Below, piece after piece: positions 7,037 through 13,965 of a DNA stretch of 15,122 nt. Positions within the stretch are counted from its first letter, which is position 1; each line of letters opens with the position of its first letter. The notes under the pieces were generated by a model that saw only the letters and a list, made by a program, of their open reading frames with translations, was not told the origin of the DNA and did no database searches. The stretch is taken from NCBI GenBank assembly GCA_938008575.1, contig CALLKB010000230.1, forward strand, positions 1-15,122. Reading direction: 5' to 3'. Made by a program: the position numbers and the translations under genes. Source of the stretch: an uncultured Cytophagaceae bacterium. GTDB lineage: Bacteria; Bacteroidota; Bacteroidia; Cytophagales; Spirosomataceae.

Positions 7037-9163
7037 TTGTCCAAACTACCTAAAATAGCTTTAATCGGGAATCCGAATGCGGGAAAGTCGTCGCTGTTCA
7101 ATAGCCTTACGGGCTTGAATCAGAAGACCGGTAATTTTCCAGGTGTTACGATGGACAAATTGACGGGTATCTGGGAACTTGAGCCCAATCGCAAGGTAGA
7201 GGTGCTTGATTTACCAGGTATTTACAGTATTTATCCCAAATCCATCGATGAGGAATTGGTGATCAATATTTTAGGGAATCCCTCCCATGCGGATTATCCC
7301 GACATGGCGATTGTGGTCGCTGACGCTTCTAATTTAAAGCGGAATTTATTATTGTTTTCCCAGGTTCGTGATTTAGGTATCCCAACCGTTTTGGCATTGA
7401 ATATGGTTGACGTGGCCGAAAACCAAGGCTATGTCATCAATTCCATTAAGTTGGCTCGTGAGCTCAACATCGAAGTTGCGGAAATCAACGCTAAAAAAGG
7501 AATCGGAGTAAATGGATTGCGTTTGGCGGTCGAGAAGACCTTGAAAAATCGCTATGCATCCAATGACGCATTGCCTTTGCCTGTGGGGGATGAATTATTA
7601 GCGGATATTACGGCTGAATACGGCGAGGCCGATCCTTACCGTTCCTTGTTGTGGTTGATGGAACATGATCGCATGAAGATGTTCTCAGAAGAGCAGCGAA
7701 TTGGTTTCGATCGTTTGCAAGAGAAACATCGTTTCGATGCTAAATCATACAAAACTTCTGAGACGGTTAAGCGTTATGAGGCATTGTCTGAAATCGTTGA
7801 ACGCTGCGTGATTAATTTGAATCGCCAATGGGACGCTCCTCCGGTCAAAACCATGACTGACCGATTGGACAAGTTCTTTTTACATCCCGTGGGGGGCTAT
7901 TTGATTTTCTTGGGAATTTTGTTCTTGATGTTTCAAGCCGTATTCACTTGGGCGGCCTATCCGATGGATGCGATTGATGGGGGAGTTGCCCAACTGAATG
8001 ATTATTTGAAAGAAATATTACCTGAGTCAGCCTTAACAGGTTTACTTACCGACGGCCTTATTGCCGGTATCGGTGGGGTTTTGATATTTGTACCCCAAAT
8101 TGCCTTCTTGTTTTTCTTTATATCCATGTTGGAAGAGACAGGTTACATGTCTCGCGTGATGTTCATTATGGATAAATTGATGCGTCGATTTGGTTTGAAT
8201 GGGAAATCCGTGGTTCCTTTAATGTCGGGGGTAGCTTGTGCAGTTCCTGCTATCATGAGTACCCGTTCCATTGGTTCTTGGAAAGATCGTTTGATTACGA
8301 TTATGGTGACGCCTTTGATGTCGTGTTCTGCGCGATTGCCTATTTACACGGTGTTAATTGCCTTGGTTGTTCCGGAAAAAAGCACCCTGTTTGGCATGTT
8401 TAATCTGCAAGGTCTGGCCTTGTTTGGTTTGTATTTATTAGGCTTCTTCATGGCAATTTTGTCGGCTTGGGTCATGAAACAGCTTTTGCAGGTTAAGGAA
8501 AAAAGCTATTTCATTATGGAATTGCCAACTTACAAGGGGCCTCGATTTAAGCACATGGCCTTGTCAATTTACAACTCGGTGAAGGCATTCGTTTTTGAAG
8601 CAGGTAAAATCATCGTAGCAATTTCGATTGTTTTGTGGGTGTTAGCGAGTTATGGTCCGGGAGATAGTTTGTCGACTGTCGAGCAATCGGTCCGCCAAGC
8701 GAATCCTACATTAAGTGCTCCTGAATTAGCCAATAAAGTTGCTGCAGAGAAATTAGAGCAGTCTTACGCGGGCCATTTTGGCCATTTTATTGAGCCGGTT
8801 ATTAAGCCGCTGGGCTACGATTGGAAGATTGGAATTGCCTTGATTACGTCTTTTGCTGCACGTGAGGTGTTTGTAGGAACGATGTCAACCATCTACAGTT
8901 TAGGCGGCGAAGTGGATGATGAAAATGCAACCATCAAAAATCGGATGCGTGCAGAAATTAATCCGGAAACCGGCAAGCCGCTTTATGATGCAGCTTTAGG
9001 TTTCTCTCTATTGATCTTTTATGCTTTTGCGATGCAATGTATGAGTACGTTAGCAACGACCTATCGCGAGACAAAATCCTGGAAATATCCAGCCATTCAA
9101 TTTTTGTACATGACGACTTTAGCGTACTTATCTGCTTTTGTCGTTTACCAATTGTTGGTCTAA
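7037..9163 (+). CDS. feoB: Ferrous iron transporter FeoB (TTG start)
   Basis: A 708-aa protein. The N-terminal G domain carries G1 GNPNAGKS (11-18), the G2 threonine in GVTMD (T38), G3 DLPG (58-61) and G4 NMVD (122-125). A helical linker follows to about residue 275, then the polytopic Fe2+ pore with two Gate regions, beginning near HPVGGYLIFLG and including SGVACAVPAIMSTRS, where a conserved cysteine sits. It imports Fe2+ across the inner membrane. The start is TTG at 7037: the next in-frame ATG is residue 39, beyond the P-loop, so it cannot be the real start. TTG-TCC-AAA gives MSKLPKIALIGNP, a normal FeoB N-terminus. The last 4 bp overlap the convergent thioesterase gene. No FeoC is seen. 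Confidence 0.96.
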   Translation: MSKLPKIALIGNPNAGKSSLFNSLTGLNQKTGNFPGVTMDKLTGIWELEPNRKVEVLDLPGIYSIYPKSIDEELVINILGNPSHADYPDMAIVVADASNLKRNLLLFSQVRDLGIPTVLALNMVDVAENQGYVINSIKLARELNIEVAEINAKKGIGVNGLRLAVEKTLKNRYASNDALPLPVGDELLADITAEYGEADPYRSLLWLMEHDRMKMFSEEQRIGFDRLQEKHRFDAKSYKTSETVKRYEALSEIVERCVINLNRQWDAPPVKTMTDRLDKFFLHPVGGYLIFLGILFLMFQAVFTWAAYPMDAIDGGVAQLNDYLKEILPESALTGLLTDGLIAGIGGVLIFVPQIAFLFFFISMLEETGYMSRVMFIMDKLMRRFGLNGKSVVPLMSGVACAVPAIMSTRSIGSWKDRLITIMVTPLMSCSARLPIYTVLIALVVPEKSTLFGMFNLQGLALFGLYLLGFFMAILSAWVMKQLLQVKEKSYFIMELPTYKGPRFKHMALSIYNSVKAFVFEAGKIIVAISIVLWVLASYGPGDSLSTVEQSVRQANPTLSAPELANKVAAEKLEQSYAGHFGHFIEPVIKPLGYDWKIGIALITSFAAREVFVGTMSTIYSLGGEVDDENATIKNRMRAEINPETGKPLYDAALGFSLLIFYAFAMQCMSTLATTYRETKSWKYPAIQFLYMTTLAYLSAFVVYQLLV

Positions 9164-9609
9164 AACTGAACAGGGATGGACGTGGCGGCTAAATTGCTCG
9201 TGCTTTTTGCTAATAATTTACCTTCCGCATTATAAAGTTTGGCCTCTACATTGGCAATCTTTTTTCCTACGCGAAAGACTTCGGAAATAGCAGTAACTTT
9301 TTCGCCGGCTTTTGCTCCAAATAGAAAATCAACATGCAAATTGATGGTCACGTACAAGTGATCAATTTCCACAGTAATGAGGGTCATGCCCATGATTTCA
9401 TCTAAAATGGTGGTAATAATCCCCCCATGCATGACTTGTGCATGATTACACTGATCCTCGCGAACCGTAAATTCAGCCGTTATTGAGCCTGCGGATGCCT
9501 TGATAAGCGTGCCGTCAAGCCATGTTGTAATTGGATTTGGATTGCCATCTGCAATTTTCTTATTGAGATTTGCGTTGAGGTAGGCAATTATTTTTTCGTT
9601 TGGTTTCAT
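9160..9609 (-). CDS. PaaI-type hotdog-fold thioesterase
   Basis: A 149-aa protein of the hotdog fold. The diagnostic stretch is MHGGIITTILDEIMG (60-74), with the HGG turn that opens the central helix and an acidic residue (D70) on it, as in PaaI/YbgC-like acyl-CoA thioesterases. Later strands (VTINLHVDFLFGAKAGE and VEAKLYNAEGKLLAKS) complete the single domain. It probably hydrolyses an acyl- or aryl-CoA; the substrate is not predictable. It lies 23 bp downstream of the DUF2147 gene on the same strand and is likely co-transcribed with it. Its stop overlaps the end of feoB by 4 bp. Confidence 0.88.
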   Translation of the reverse strand: MKPNEKIIAYLNANLNKKIADGNPNPITTWLDGTLIKASAGSITAEFTVREDQCNHAQVMHGGIITTILDEIMGMTLITVEIDHLYVTINLHVDFLFGAKAGEKVTAISEVFRVGKKIANVEAKLYNAEGKLLAKSTSNLAATSIPVQF

Positions 9610-9632
9610 GTGTCTACTTAGGCGAATGGGGA

Positions 9633-10052
9633 TTAATTTCGGGACCAGGTGGAAGTTCTGCCAAACATGGCCATGCCCACAAATCCGCGAATATCCAATT
9701 TTTGATTATTGTCTTTTACCTTTAAAATGCAATCATATGTTTTGCCGGAATGTGGGTCGTAAATCGTTCCATTTTCCCAGCTTCCTCCCTTGAAAACAAA
9801 TTCTTTCAGGATGACCGATCCTACTAATTCTCTGTTGCGCAAGCGGGTATCAGGGTTATTAACATCTTTTTTGCCGGGTGTTTTTCCCCAAGTAATTTTG
9901 CCATAATAACGATCTCCTTGTTTGAAAATCACTATTTTGCCGTCTTTGGGTTCGGAAATCCATTCTCCTAGGATAACATCCGCATTCGAATTAGCGAGTA
10001 AGTTGCTTTGGGCTAGCAACATGTAAAATAGAAAAGCAATTGTTTTTTTCAT
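9633..10052 (-). CDS. Exported DUF2147 family protein
   Basis: A 139-aa protein with a signal peptide (MKKTIAFLFYMLLAQS, cleavage near LLA-NSN at residue 20) and one DUF2147 domain. Its hallmarks are ILGEWISEPKDGKIVIF at the start, NGTIYDPHSGKTYDC in the middle, and RGFVGMAMFGRTSTWSR at the C-terminus. The family is a small beta-rich periplasmic or lipocalin-like protein of unknown function. I start it at the ATG at 10052, since the open frame to 10076 adds residues before a textbook MKK signal peptide. A -7 element on this strand (10074-10081) would give a leader of about 15 nt and would exclude the longer start. It is probably the first gene of a two-gene unit with the thioesterase. Confidence 0.88.
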   Translation of the reverse strand: MKKTIAFLFYMLLAQSNLLANSNADVILGEWISEPKDGKIVIFKQGDRYYGKITWGKTPGKKDVNNPDTRLRNRELVGSVILKEFVFKGGSWENGTIYDPHSGKTYDCILKVKDNNQKLDIRGFVGMAMFGRTSTWSRN

Positions 10053-10073
10053 CTTAGTTAAAATTAGAGTGAA

Positions 10074-10081
10074 CAAATATA
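10074..10081 (-). promoter_or_regulatory. Candidate -7 element for the DUF2147-thioesterase unit
   Basis: Read on the minus strand, this is TATATTTG, a full match to TAnnTTTG. A TTTG lies upstream at 10106-10109 on the same strand, but the spacing of 24 nt is longer than the usual 19-21. The predicted transcript start near 10067 fits the ATG at 10052. Confidence 0.45.
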
Positions 10082-10125
10082 GGATGATTTTGGGATTTGT
10101 CTAATCAAAATCGATCAACATAGTG

Positions 10126-10157
10126 TTTGCCTCAGTCAGATGTTATGCTTATTTTTG
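10126..10157 (+). promoter_or_regulatory. Bacteroidota-type promoter of the comA-dedA-aroE operon
   Basis: A -33 TTTG at 10126-10129 is followed by 20 nt and then a -7 TATTTTTG at 10150-10157. This matches the Bacteroidota consensus TTTG-N19/20-TAnnTTTG in sequence and spacing. The transcript should start near 10164, giving a leader of about 44 nt to the ATG at 10208. It also shows that an upstream in-frame start at 10127 is not used, because that codon lies inside the promoter. Confidence 0.7.
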
Positions 10158-10207
10158 CAGGATATTACCTGTTGAAATTTAATTTCATAACAAGCCCGAT
10201 TGAACGT

Positions 10208-10969
10208 ATGAATTACAATTTGAATCAAATACCTGATAGAACAACCAAACCGAGACAAAAAGGTTTGACGATGGTCATGGATAAAGGATTAAGTCTACGT
10301 CAAGTAGAAGATTTTTTAGAAATGGGTGCAGGTTATACAGATATCGTAAAATTAGGTTGGGCTACATCCTATGTTACGCCTAATTTAAAAGAGAAGTTAG
10401 CGCTTTACAAAGCAGCAGGTATTCCTGTTTATTTTGGGGGAACCTTGTTTGAAGCGTTTTACATCCGTGGTCAATTTGACGAATATCGTCGTGTTTTAGA
10501 TCAATACGGCATGGAATATGCGGAGATTTCAGATGGTTCTGTTGAAATGGAATCTGAGGTTAAATGTGAATTTATTCGTACCCTTTCCCAACAAGTAACC
10601 GTTTTGTCTGAAGTGGGTTCGAAAGATGAAGCCAAAATTATTCCTCCTTACAAATGGATTAAACTAATGCGCATGGAGCTTGAAGCTGGTGCGTGGAAAG
10701 TGATTGGTGAGGCGAGAGAAGGTGGAAACGTGGGTTTATTTAGAGCATCTGGTGAGGTTCGCCAAGGCTTAGTCGAGGAGATTTTAACTGAAATTCCGGA
10801 AGAAAAAATTATCTGGGAGGCGCCACAAAAATCCCAACAAGTTTGGTTTGTGAAATTAGTGGGTGCCAATGTCAATGTAGGAAATATCGCCCCGAACGAG
10901 GTGATTTCATTAGAGACAATTCGCTTAGGTTTACGTGGCGATACATTTGATCACTTCTTAGATAAATAA
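10208..10969 (+). CDS. Phosphosulfolactate synthase-like protein (ComA family)
   Basis: A 253-aa single-domain (beta/alpha)8 barrel of the ComA family. Conserved strands and loops are visible in order: KGLTMVMDKGLS (18-29), DIVKLGWATSYVTP (45-58), IPVYFGGTLFEAF (72-84), YAEISDGS (104-111), LSEVGSKDE (133-141), VIGEAREGGNVG (165-176), IIWEAPQKSQQVWFV (201-215), and ISLETIRLGLRGDTF (243-247 onward). In methanogens ComA adds sulfite to phosphoenolpyruvate to make phosphosulfolactate for coenzyme M; Bacillus uses a relative for spore sulfolactate. Plant HSA32 is a relative of unclear activity. The product in this organism is not known; a link to sulfonate lipids of Bacteroidota is only a suggestion. 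The start at 10208 is fixed by the promoter. dedA follows 3 bp downstream and aroE after that. Confidence 0.88.
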   Translation: MNYNLNQIPDRTTKPRQKGLTMVMDKGLSLRQVEDFLEMGAGYTDIVKLGWATSYVTPNLKEKLALYKAAGIPVYFGGTLFEAFYIRGQFDEYRRVLDQYGMEYAEISDGSVEMESEVKCEFIRTLSQQVTVLSEVGSKDEAKIIPPYKWIKLMRMELEAGAWKVIGEAREGGNVGLFRASGEVRQGLVEEILTEIPEEKIIWEAPQKSQQVWFVKLVGANVNVGNIAPNEVISLETIRLGLRGDTFDHFLDK

Positions 10970-10972
10970 CGG

Positions 10973-11611
10973 ATGCTTCATTTTATTCTTGATCTGCTCA
11001 AAGATCCATTGACTTTTTTAAGCGAGTTTATTGCGGCCAATGGGTCTCTCACTTACGCTTTATTATTCGCCATTATTTTTGTCGAAACGGGCTTCGTGAT
11101 TATGCCTTTATTGCCAGGCGATTCGTTGTTATTCTCCGTAGGTTTATTGGCAGCTGCGAGTGGTCAACTTAGTTTATCTACCGTTATTCCTTTGATGATT
11201 GTTGCCGCTTTGTTGGGTGACCAATTGAATTATTACATCGGTCGGAACTTCAGTGAGTGGGTTAAGAGCCGAGAAAAAATCTTGTTTTTGAAGCGCGAAC
11301 ATATCGAGAAAACAGAAGCTTTCTATGCAGAATATGGTTCTAAAATGGTGATTCTTGCTCGATTTGTTCCAATTGTTCGTACGGTTGCCCCTTTTGTCGC
11401 TGGCGCCGGTCGAATGTCATATCCTGTGTATTTATTTTACGGTGTCGTAGGAGCTTGCCTTTGGGTGATCAGCATAACTTTGGCAGGTTATTTCTTAGGG
11501 GATAATGCATGGATAAAGGACAATTTTGAGAAAGTTGTATTGGGGATTGTCGGAGTTTCGGTATTGCCAATTATCATCGGAGTGCTAAAGCAACAATTTT
11601 CAAAGAAATAA
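10973..11611 (+). CDS. DedA family inner-membrane protein
   Basis: A 212-aa polytopic membrane protein of the DedA/SNARE-associated (VTT) family. The signatures are FVETGFVIMPLLPGDSLLF (about 37-55), with the acidic residue and the PGD turn; GDQLNYYIGR (about 82-91); and the arginine-containing reentrant FVPIVRTVAPFVAGAGRM (about 128-145). DedA proteins act in membrane homeostasis, and several have been linked to flipping or recycling lipid carriers such as undecaprenyl phosphate or phosphatidylethanolamine. The exact substrate cannot be told from sequence. It is the middle gene of a tight operon: 3 bp after comA and 1 bp before aroE. Confidence 0.92.
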   Translation: MLHFILDLLKDPLTFLSEFIAANGSLTYALLFAIIFVETGFVIMPLLPGDSLLFSVGLLAAASGQLSLSTVIPLMIVAALLGDQLNYYIGRNFSEWVKSREKILFLKREHIEKTEAFYAEYGSKMVILARFVPIVRTVAPFVAGAGRMSYPVYLFYGVVGACLWVISITLAGYFLGDNAWIKDNFEKVVLGIVGVSVLPIIIGVLKQQFSKK

Positions 11612-11612
11612 G

Positions 11613-12359
11613 ATGAATTCCTTATTTGGATTGATCGGTTACCCCCTAGGGCATTCCTTTTCAAAGCGCTATTTTACGGAAAAGTTTGAGCAATTAGGTT
11701 TGCAAGATTCGCATGCTTATACACAATTTGAAATTCCGTCGATTGATGAATTTCCTGCGCTGTTAGCAACACCTGACATCAAAGGGTTCAATGTAACCAT
11801 TCCATACAAGCAACAAATCATTCCATTTTTGGATGAAATTGATTCGGCTGCTGCACGGATTGGTGCGGTCAATACGATCAAGATTTTGCCCGACGGACGA
11901 ACTCGTGGCTACAATAGCGATTATTTTGGTTTTCAAGGAACATTAAAAGCGTGGTCGGCTTTTGCAGATTTCAAATCGCGTAAGGCTTTGGTTTTAGGTC
12001 AAGGTGGTGCTGCGAAAGCGGTTATTGCTGCGATTGAAGATTTGGGGATACCTGTAATCAAAGTATCCCGCCAGGCAGCTGAAGGCATCGTCTCTTATAA
12101 TGAATTACCTGCCTTGATGGAATCGATTGGGCTTATTGTGAATACGACTCCGCTAGGGATGCATCCGAATGAAACAGCTTGTCCGCCTATTCCTTATGAA
12201 TTATTGACGGGCCAACATTACTTATATGACATTGTCTATAATCCCTTGGAAACTACTTTTTTAAAAGAGGGTTTGGCGCATGGCGCTGGGGGGATTCACA
12301 CGGGAATTGAGATGCTTTATGGACAAGCGGATAAGGCTTGGGAGATTTGGCAATCTTAG
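11613..12359 (+). CDS. aroE: Shikimate dehydrogenase
   Basis: A 248-aa enzyme, slightly shorter than the usual 270. The substrate domain has the serine pair in GHSFSKRYF (S15, S17), the catalytic lysine in GFNVTIPYKQ (K66), and the Asn/Asp of GYNSDYFGF (N101, D103). The nucleotide site is GQGGAAKAV (129-137), followed by NTTPLGMHPN and, near the C-terminus, GIEMLYGQADKAWE with the conserved Gln. It reduces 3-dehydroshikimate to shikimate with NADPH, on the route to chorismate and so to aromatic amino acids and menaquinone. It is the last gene of the comA-dedA-aroE operon. Its stop is only 1 bp from that of the convergent phosphoribosyltransferase, leaving no space for an intergenic terminator. 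Confidence 0.95.
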   Translation: MNSLFGLIGYPLGHSFSKRYFTEKFEQLGLQDSHAYTQFEIPSIDEFPALLATPDIKGFNVTIPYKQQIIPFLDEIDSAAARIGAVNTIKILPDGRTRGYNSDYFGFQGTLKAWSAFADFKSRKALVLGQGGAAKAVIAAIEDLGIPVIKVSRQAAEGIVSYNELPALMESIGLIVNTTPLGMHPNETACPPIPYELLTGQHYLYDIVYNPLETTFLKEGLAHGAGGIHTGIEMLYGQADKAWEIWQS

Positions 12360-12360
12360 G

Positions 12361-12864
12361 TTATTTCAAATATACACCGCGTTTTACATCATCGGTAACA
12401 ATCACCTCCACATGTTCAGCGATTGTCGTTGAAAGTTCATAGCCTTTGTAATCTGCGGCAATTGGGAACTTCCGGTAATTACGGTCAATTAAAACAGCAA
12501 CTTGTAATTTTTTAACGGGAATCGTTAAAAAGGGTGCAAGGCTATATGAAAATGTACGTCCTGTGTTTAATACATCGTCCACTACTACAATGACCTTGTG
12601 TTCAAATGTTTTCATGTCGGCAGAAAACTGAACCGGACTTTCGTAGGGAACTTCCTTGTTGAGTTTAATTTCAACTGGAACTGCGTGAATCGTTGAAATT
12701 TCCGCCAAATGTTTGCTAAGCATGTCGGCTAAGGCAAAACCTTGCCCATGAATACCCGCAATGATGATCTCTTGTTCTTCAAAGTTGTTTTCAAAAATTT
12801 GAAAAGCAATCCGTCTGATTTTCTGTAGGAGAGCGGGTCCGTCTAAAACTTGTTTTGCCGACAT
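12361..12864 (-). CDS. Type I phosphoribosyltransferase, PyrR-like
   Basis: A 167-aa protein of the PRTase fold. The PRPP-binding signature VIVVVDDVLNTGRT is at 91-104, with the two acidic residues intact. The pyrophosphate loop is GIHGQG (37-42). The hood region DRNYRKFPIAADYKGYELS (about 132-150) resembles PyrR bifunctional proteins (uracil PRTase plus pyr attenuator), though several hypoxanthine PRTases share the fold. No RNA-binding role can be shown. It could be a salvage enzyme or a regulator of pyrimidine genes. It stands alone on the minus strand, convergent with aroE and divergent from the YcxB-like gene. Confidence 0.85.
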   Translation of the reverse strand: MSAKQVLDGPALLQKIRRIAFQIFENNFEEQEIIIAGIHGQGFALADMLSKHLAEISTIHAVPVEIKLNKEVPYESPVQFSADMKTFEHKVIVVVDDVLNTGRTFSYSLAPFLTIPVKKLQVAVLIDRNYRKFPIAADYKGYELSTTIAEHVEVIVTDDVKRGVYLK

Positions 12865-12905
12865 ATTCTTTCGCTTATTGTCTAAATTAGCCGATTAAAA
12901 TTACC

Positions 12906-12913
12906 CAAAATTA
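12906..12913 (-). promoter_or_regulatory. Candidate -7 element of the phosphoribosyltransferase gene
   Basis: On the minus strand this reads TAATTTTG, a full match to TAnnTTTG. It is 41 bp before the ATG at 12864. No TTTG is found at the expected -33 distance, so support rests on the -7 motif and position alone. Confidence 0.4.
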
Positions 12914-12924
12914 TCCAATTTTTG

Positions 12925-12932
12925 TACCTTTG
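12925..12932 (+). promoter_or_regulatory. Candidate -7 element for the YcxB-like-ruvX operon
   Basis: TACCTTTG matches TAnnTTTG and lies 30 bp before the ATG at 12963. Only a weak TTAC is present where a -33 TTTG would be expected. It is 11 bp from the oppositely directed element of the neighbouring gene, so the two promoters would be back to back. Confidence 0.45.
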
Positions 12933-12962
12933 GCCTTTATTTAGCGTTTAAAATAATTACCT

Positions 12963-13511
12963 ATGGCGAAGAATTACGGAGCACAACAACGTGCCCAAAT
13001 GCAAGCACCTTCCAATCCTTTAGCGATAAAAACGAAGAAATACGGCTTAGAAAAGAATAAATACATCGCCATGTGCATGCGTCAATTATTCGCTAATCAA
13101 TGGAAATGGGCATTTTTGCCTTTGGCTTTAGTCGGACTAAATATCTTTTTAAACTTGTCTGGAACTTACAAGAATTACTGGATTTACATCTTTTTAGCAA
13201 TCGGTGTGATCGGATATATCTTGTTCTGGTTAATTCAGTTTACCGGAATTACGCAATTAGCCCAGTACAAGCAGTTGTTCGATAAATACCGCTACGAAAT
13301 TGATAGTCGGCAGATATTCATGAAAATTTCCGACAAAGAAGGTGGGATGATCAAATGGGATATGATTTTGTCAGCCTATAAGGATAAAGAAGCCTACGTA
13401 TTAGAAATGGGTAAATACCAATTCATTTACTTGCCATTAGCCATTTTCAATAATGACAATGATCGCAAGTTGATGGATAAAATCATGCGTGACAAAGGAT
13501 TGATCAACTAA
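12963..13511 (+). CDS. Two-TM membrane protein with YcxB-like C-terminal domain
   Basis: A 182-aa protein. A basic, polar N-terminus (residues 1-45) is followed by two TM helices (about 48-66 and 72-92) and a soluble C-terminal domain (93-182). The pattern there, IKWDMILSAYKDKEAYVLEM then YQFIYLPLAIF, resembles the YcxB-like domain, in which a tryptophan strand is followed by a hairpin and a proline strand. The function of that family is unknown. It sits 1 bp upstream of ruvX on the same strand and is likely co-transcribed with it; no functional link to DNA repair is evident. The family call is by pattern only. Confidence 0.75.
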   Translation: MAKNYGAQQRAQMQAPSNPLAIKTKKYGLEKNKYIAMCMRQLFANQWKWAFLPLALVGLNIFLNLSGTYKNYWIYIFLAIGVIGYILFWLIQFTGITQLAQYKQLFDKYRYEIDSRQIFMKISDKEGGMIKWDMILSAYKDKEAYVLEMGKYQFIYLPLAIFNNDNDRKLMDKIMRDKGLIN

Positions 13512-13512
13512 T

Positions 13513-13926
13513 ATGGGAAGACTGCTAGCCATTGACTTTGGATTAAAGCGTACGGGTTTAGCGGTGACGGATTCCTTGCAGATTATTGCAACGGGATTGG
13601 AAACAGTTCCGACACATACATTGTTGGACTATCTTCAAGTCTATTTTGCCAAAGAAGCTGTTGACAAAGTGATCATCGGCATGCCAAAAAACTTAGATAG
13701 TTCCGATACGGATTCCACACATGGGGTTCGGGTGCTGATTAAGCATTTCAAAAAGAAGTTTCCCGCCATGCCCATCATTGAGCATGACGAACGATTTACT
13801 TCTCAAATGGCGATGCAAGCCATGATTTCGGGAGGTATGTCGAAAAAAGATCGAAGGGAAAAGGGAACAGTTGATCGCATATCTGCGACGATTATCTTAC
13901 AATCCTATATGGAATCACAAGCATAA
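13513..13926 (+). CDS. ruvX: Putative pre-16S rRNA nuclease / Holliday junction resolvase, YqgF/RuvX family
   Basis: A 137-aa protein of normal length with an RNase H-like fold. The first catalytic aspartate is in LLAIDFGLKRTGLAV (D8). Then come VIIGMPKNLDSSDTDST, the central acidic site in IIEHDERFTSQMA and the C-terminal DRISATIILQSYM, whose aspartate completes the metal site. YqgF proteins process the 5' end of 16S rRNA precursor and were earlier proposed as Holliday junction resolvases. It begins 1 bp after the YcxB-like gene. A strong hairpin plus T-run starts directly after its stop codon. Confidence 0.94.
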   Translation: MGRLLAIDFGLKRTGLAVTDSLQIIATGLETVPTHTLLDYLQVYFAKEAVDKVIIGMPKNLDSSDTDSTHGVRVLIKHFKKKFPAMPIIEHDERFTSQMAMQAMISGGMSKKDRREKGTVDRISATIILQSYMESQA

Positions 13927-13965
13927 AAAAAGGCCATCTGTCCGTTGACAAATGGCCTTTTTTTT
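13925..13965. terminator. Bidirectional rho-independent terminator between ruvX and the PhyH-like gene
   Basis: The stem GGCCAT-c-TGTC (13932-13942) pairs with GACA-a-ATGGCC (13947-13957) around a CGTT loop, with one C-A mismatch. It is flanked by an A-run (13925-13931) and a T-run (13958-13965), so both strands give stem plus U-tract. It fills the 37-bp gap between the two convergent stop codons and overlaps both. Confidence 0.9.

Noticed and set aside
10127..10207. A longer comA start with 27 extra residues
   Set aside because: The codon lies within the -33/-7 promoter, and the extra residues show no family similarity; the ATG at 10208 is better placed.
12361..12864. Naming the phosphoribosyltransferase pyrR
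   Set aside because: The hood region resembles PyrR but no pyr attenuator or pyr gene is in the window, so only PyrR-like is claimed.
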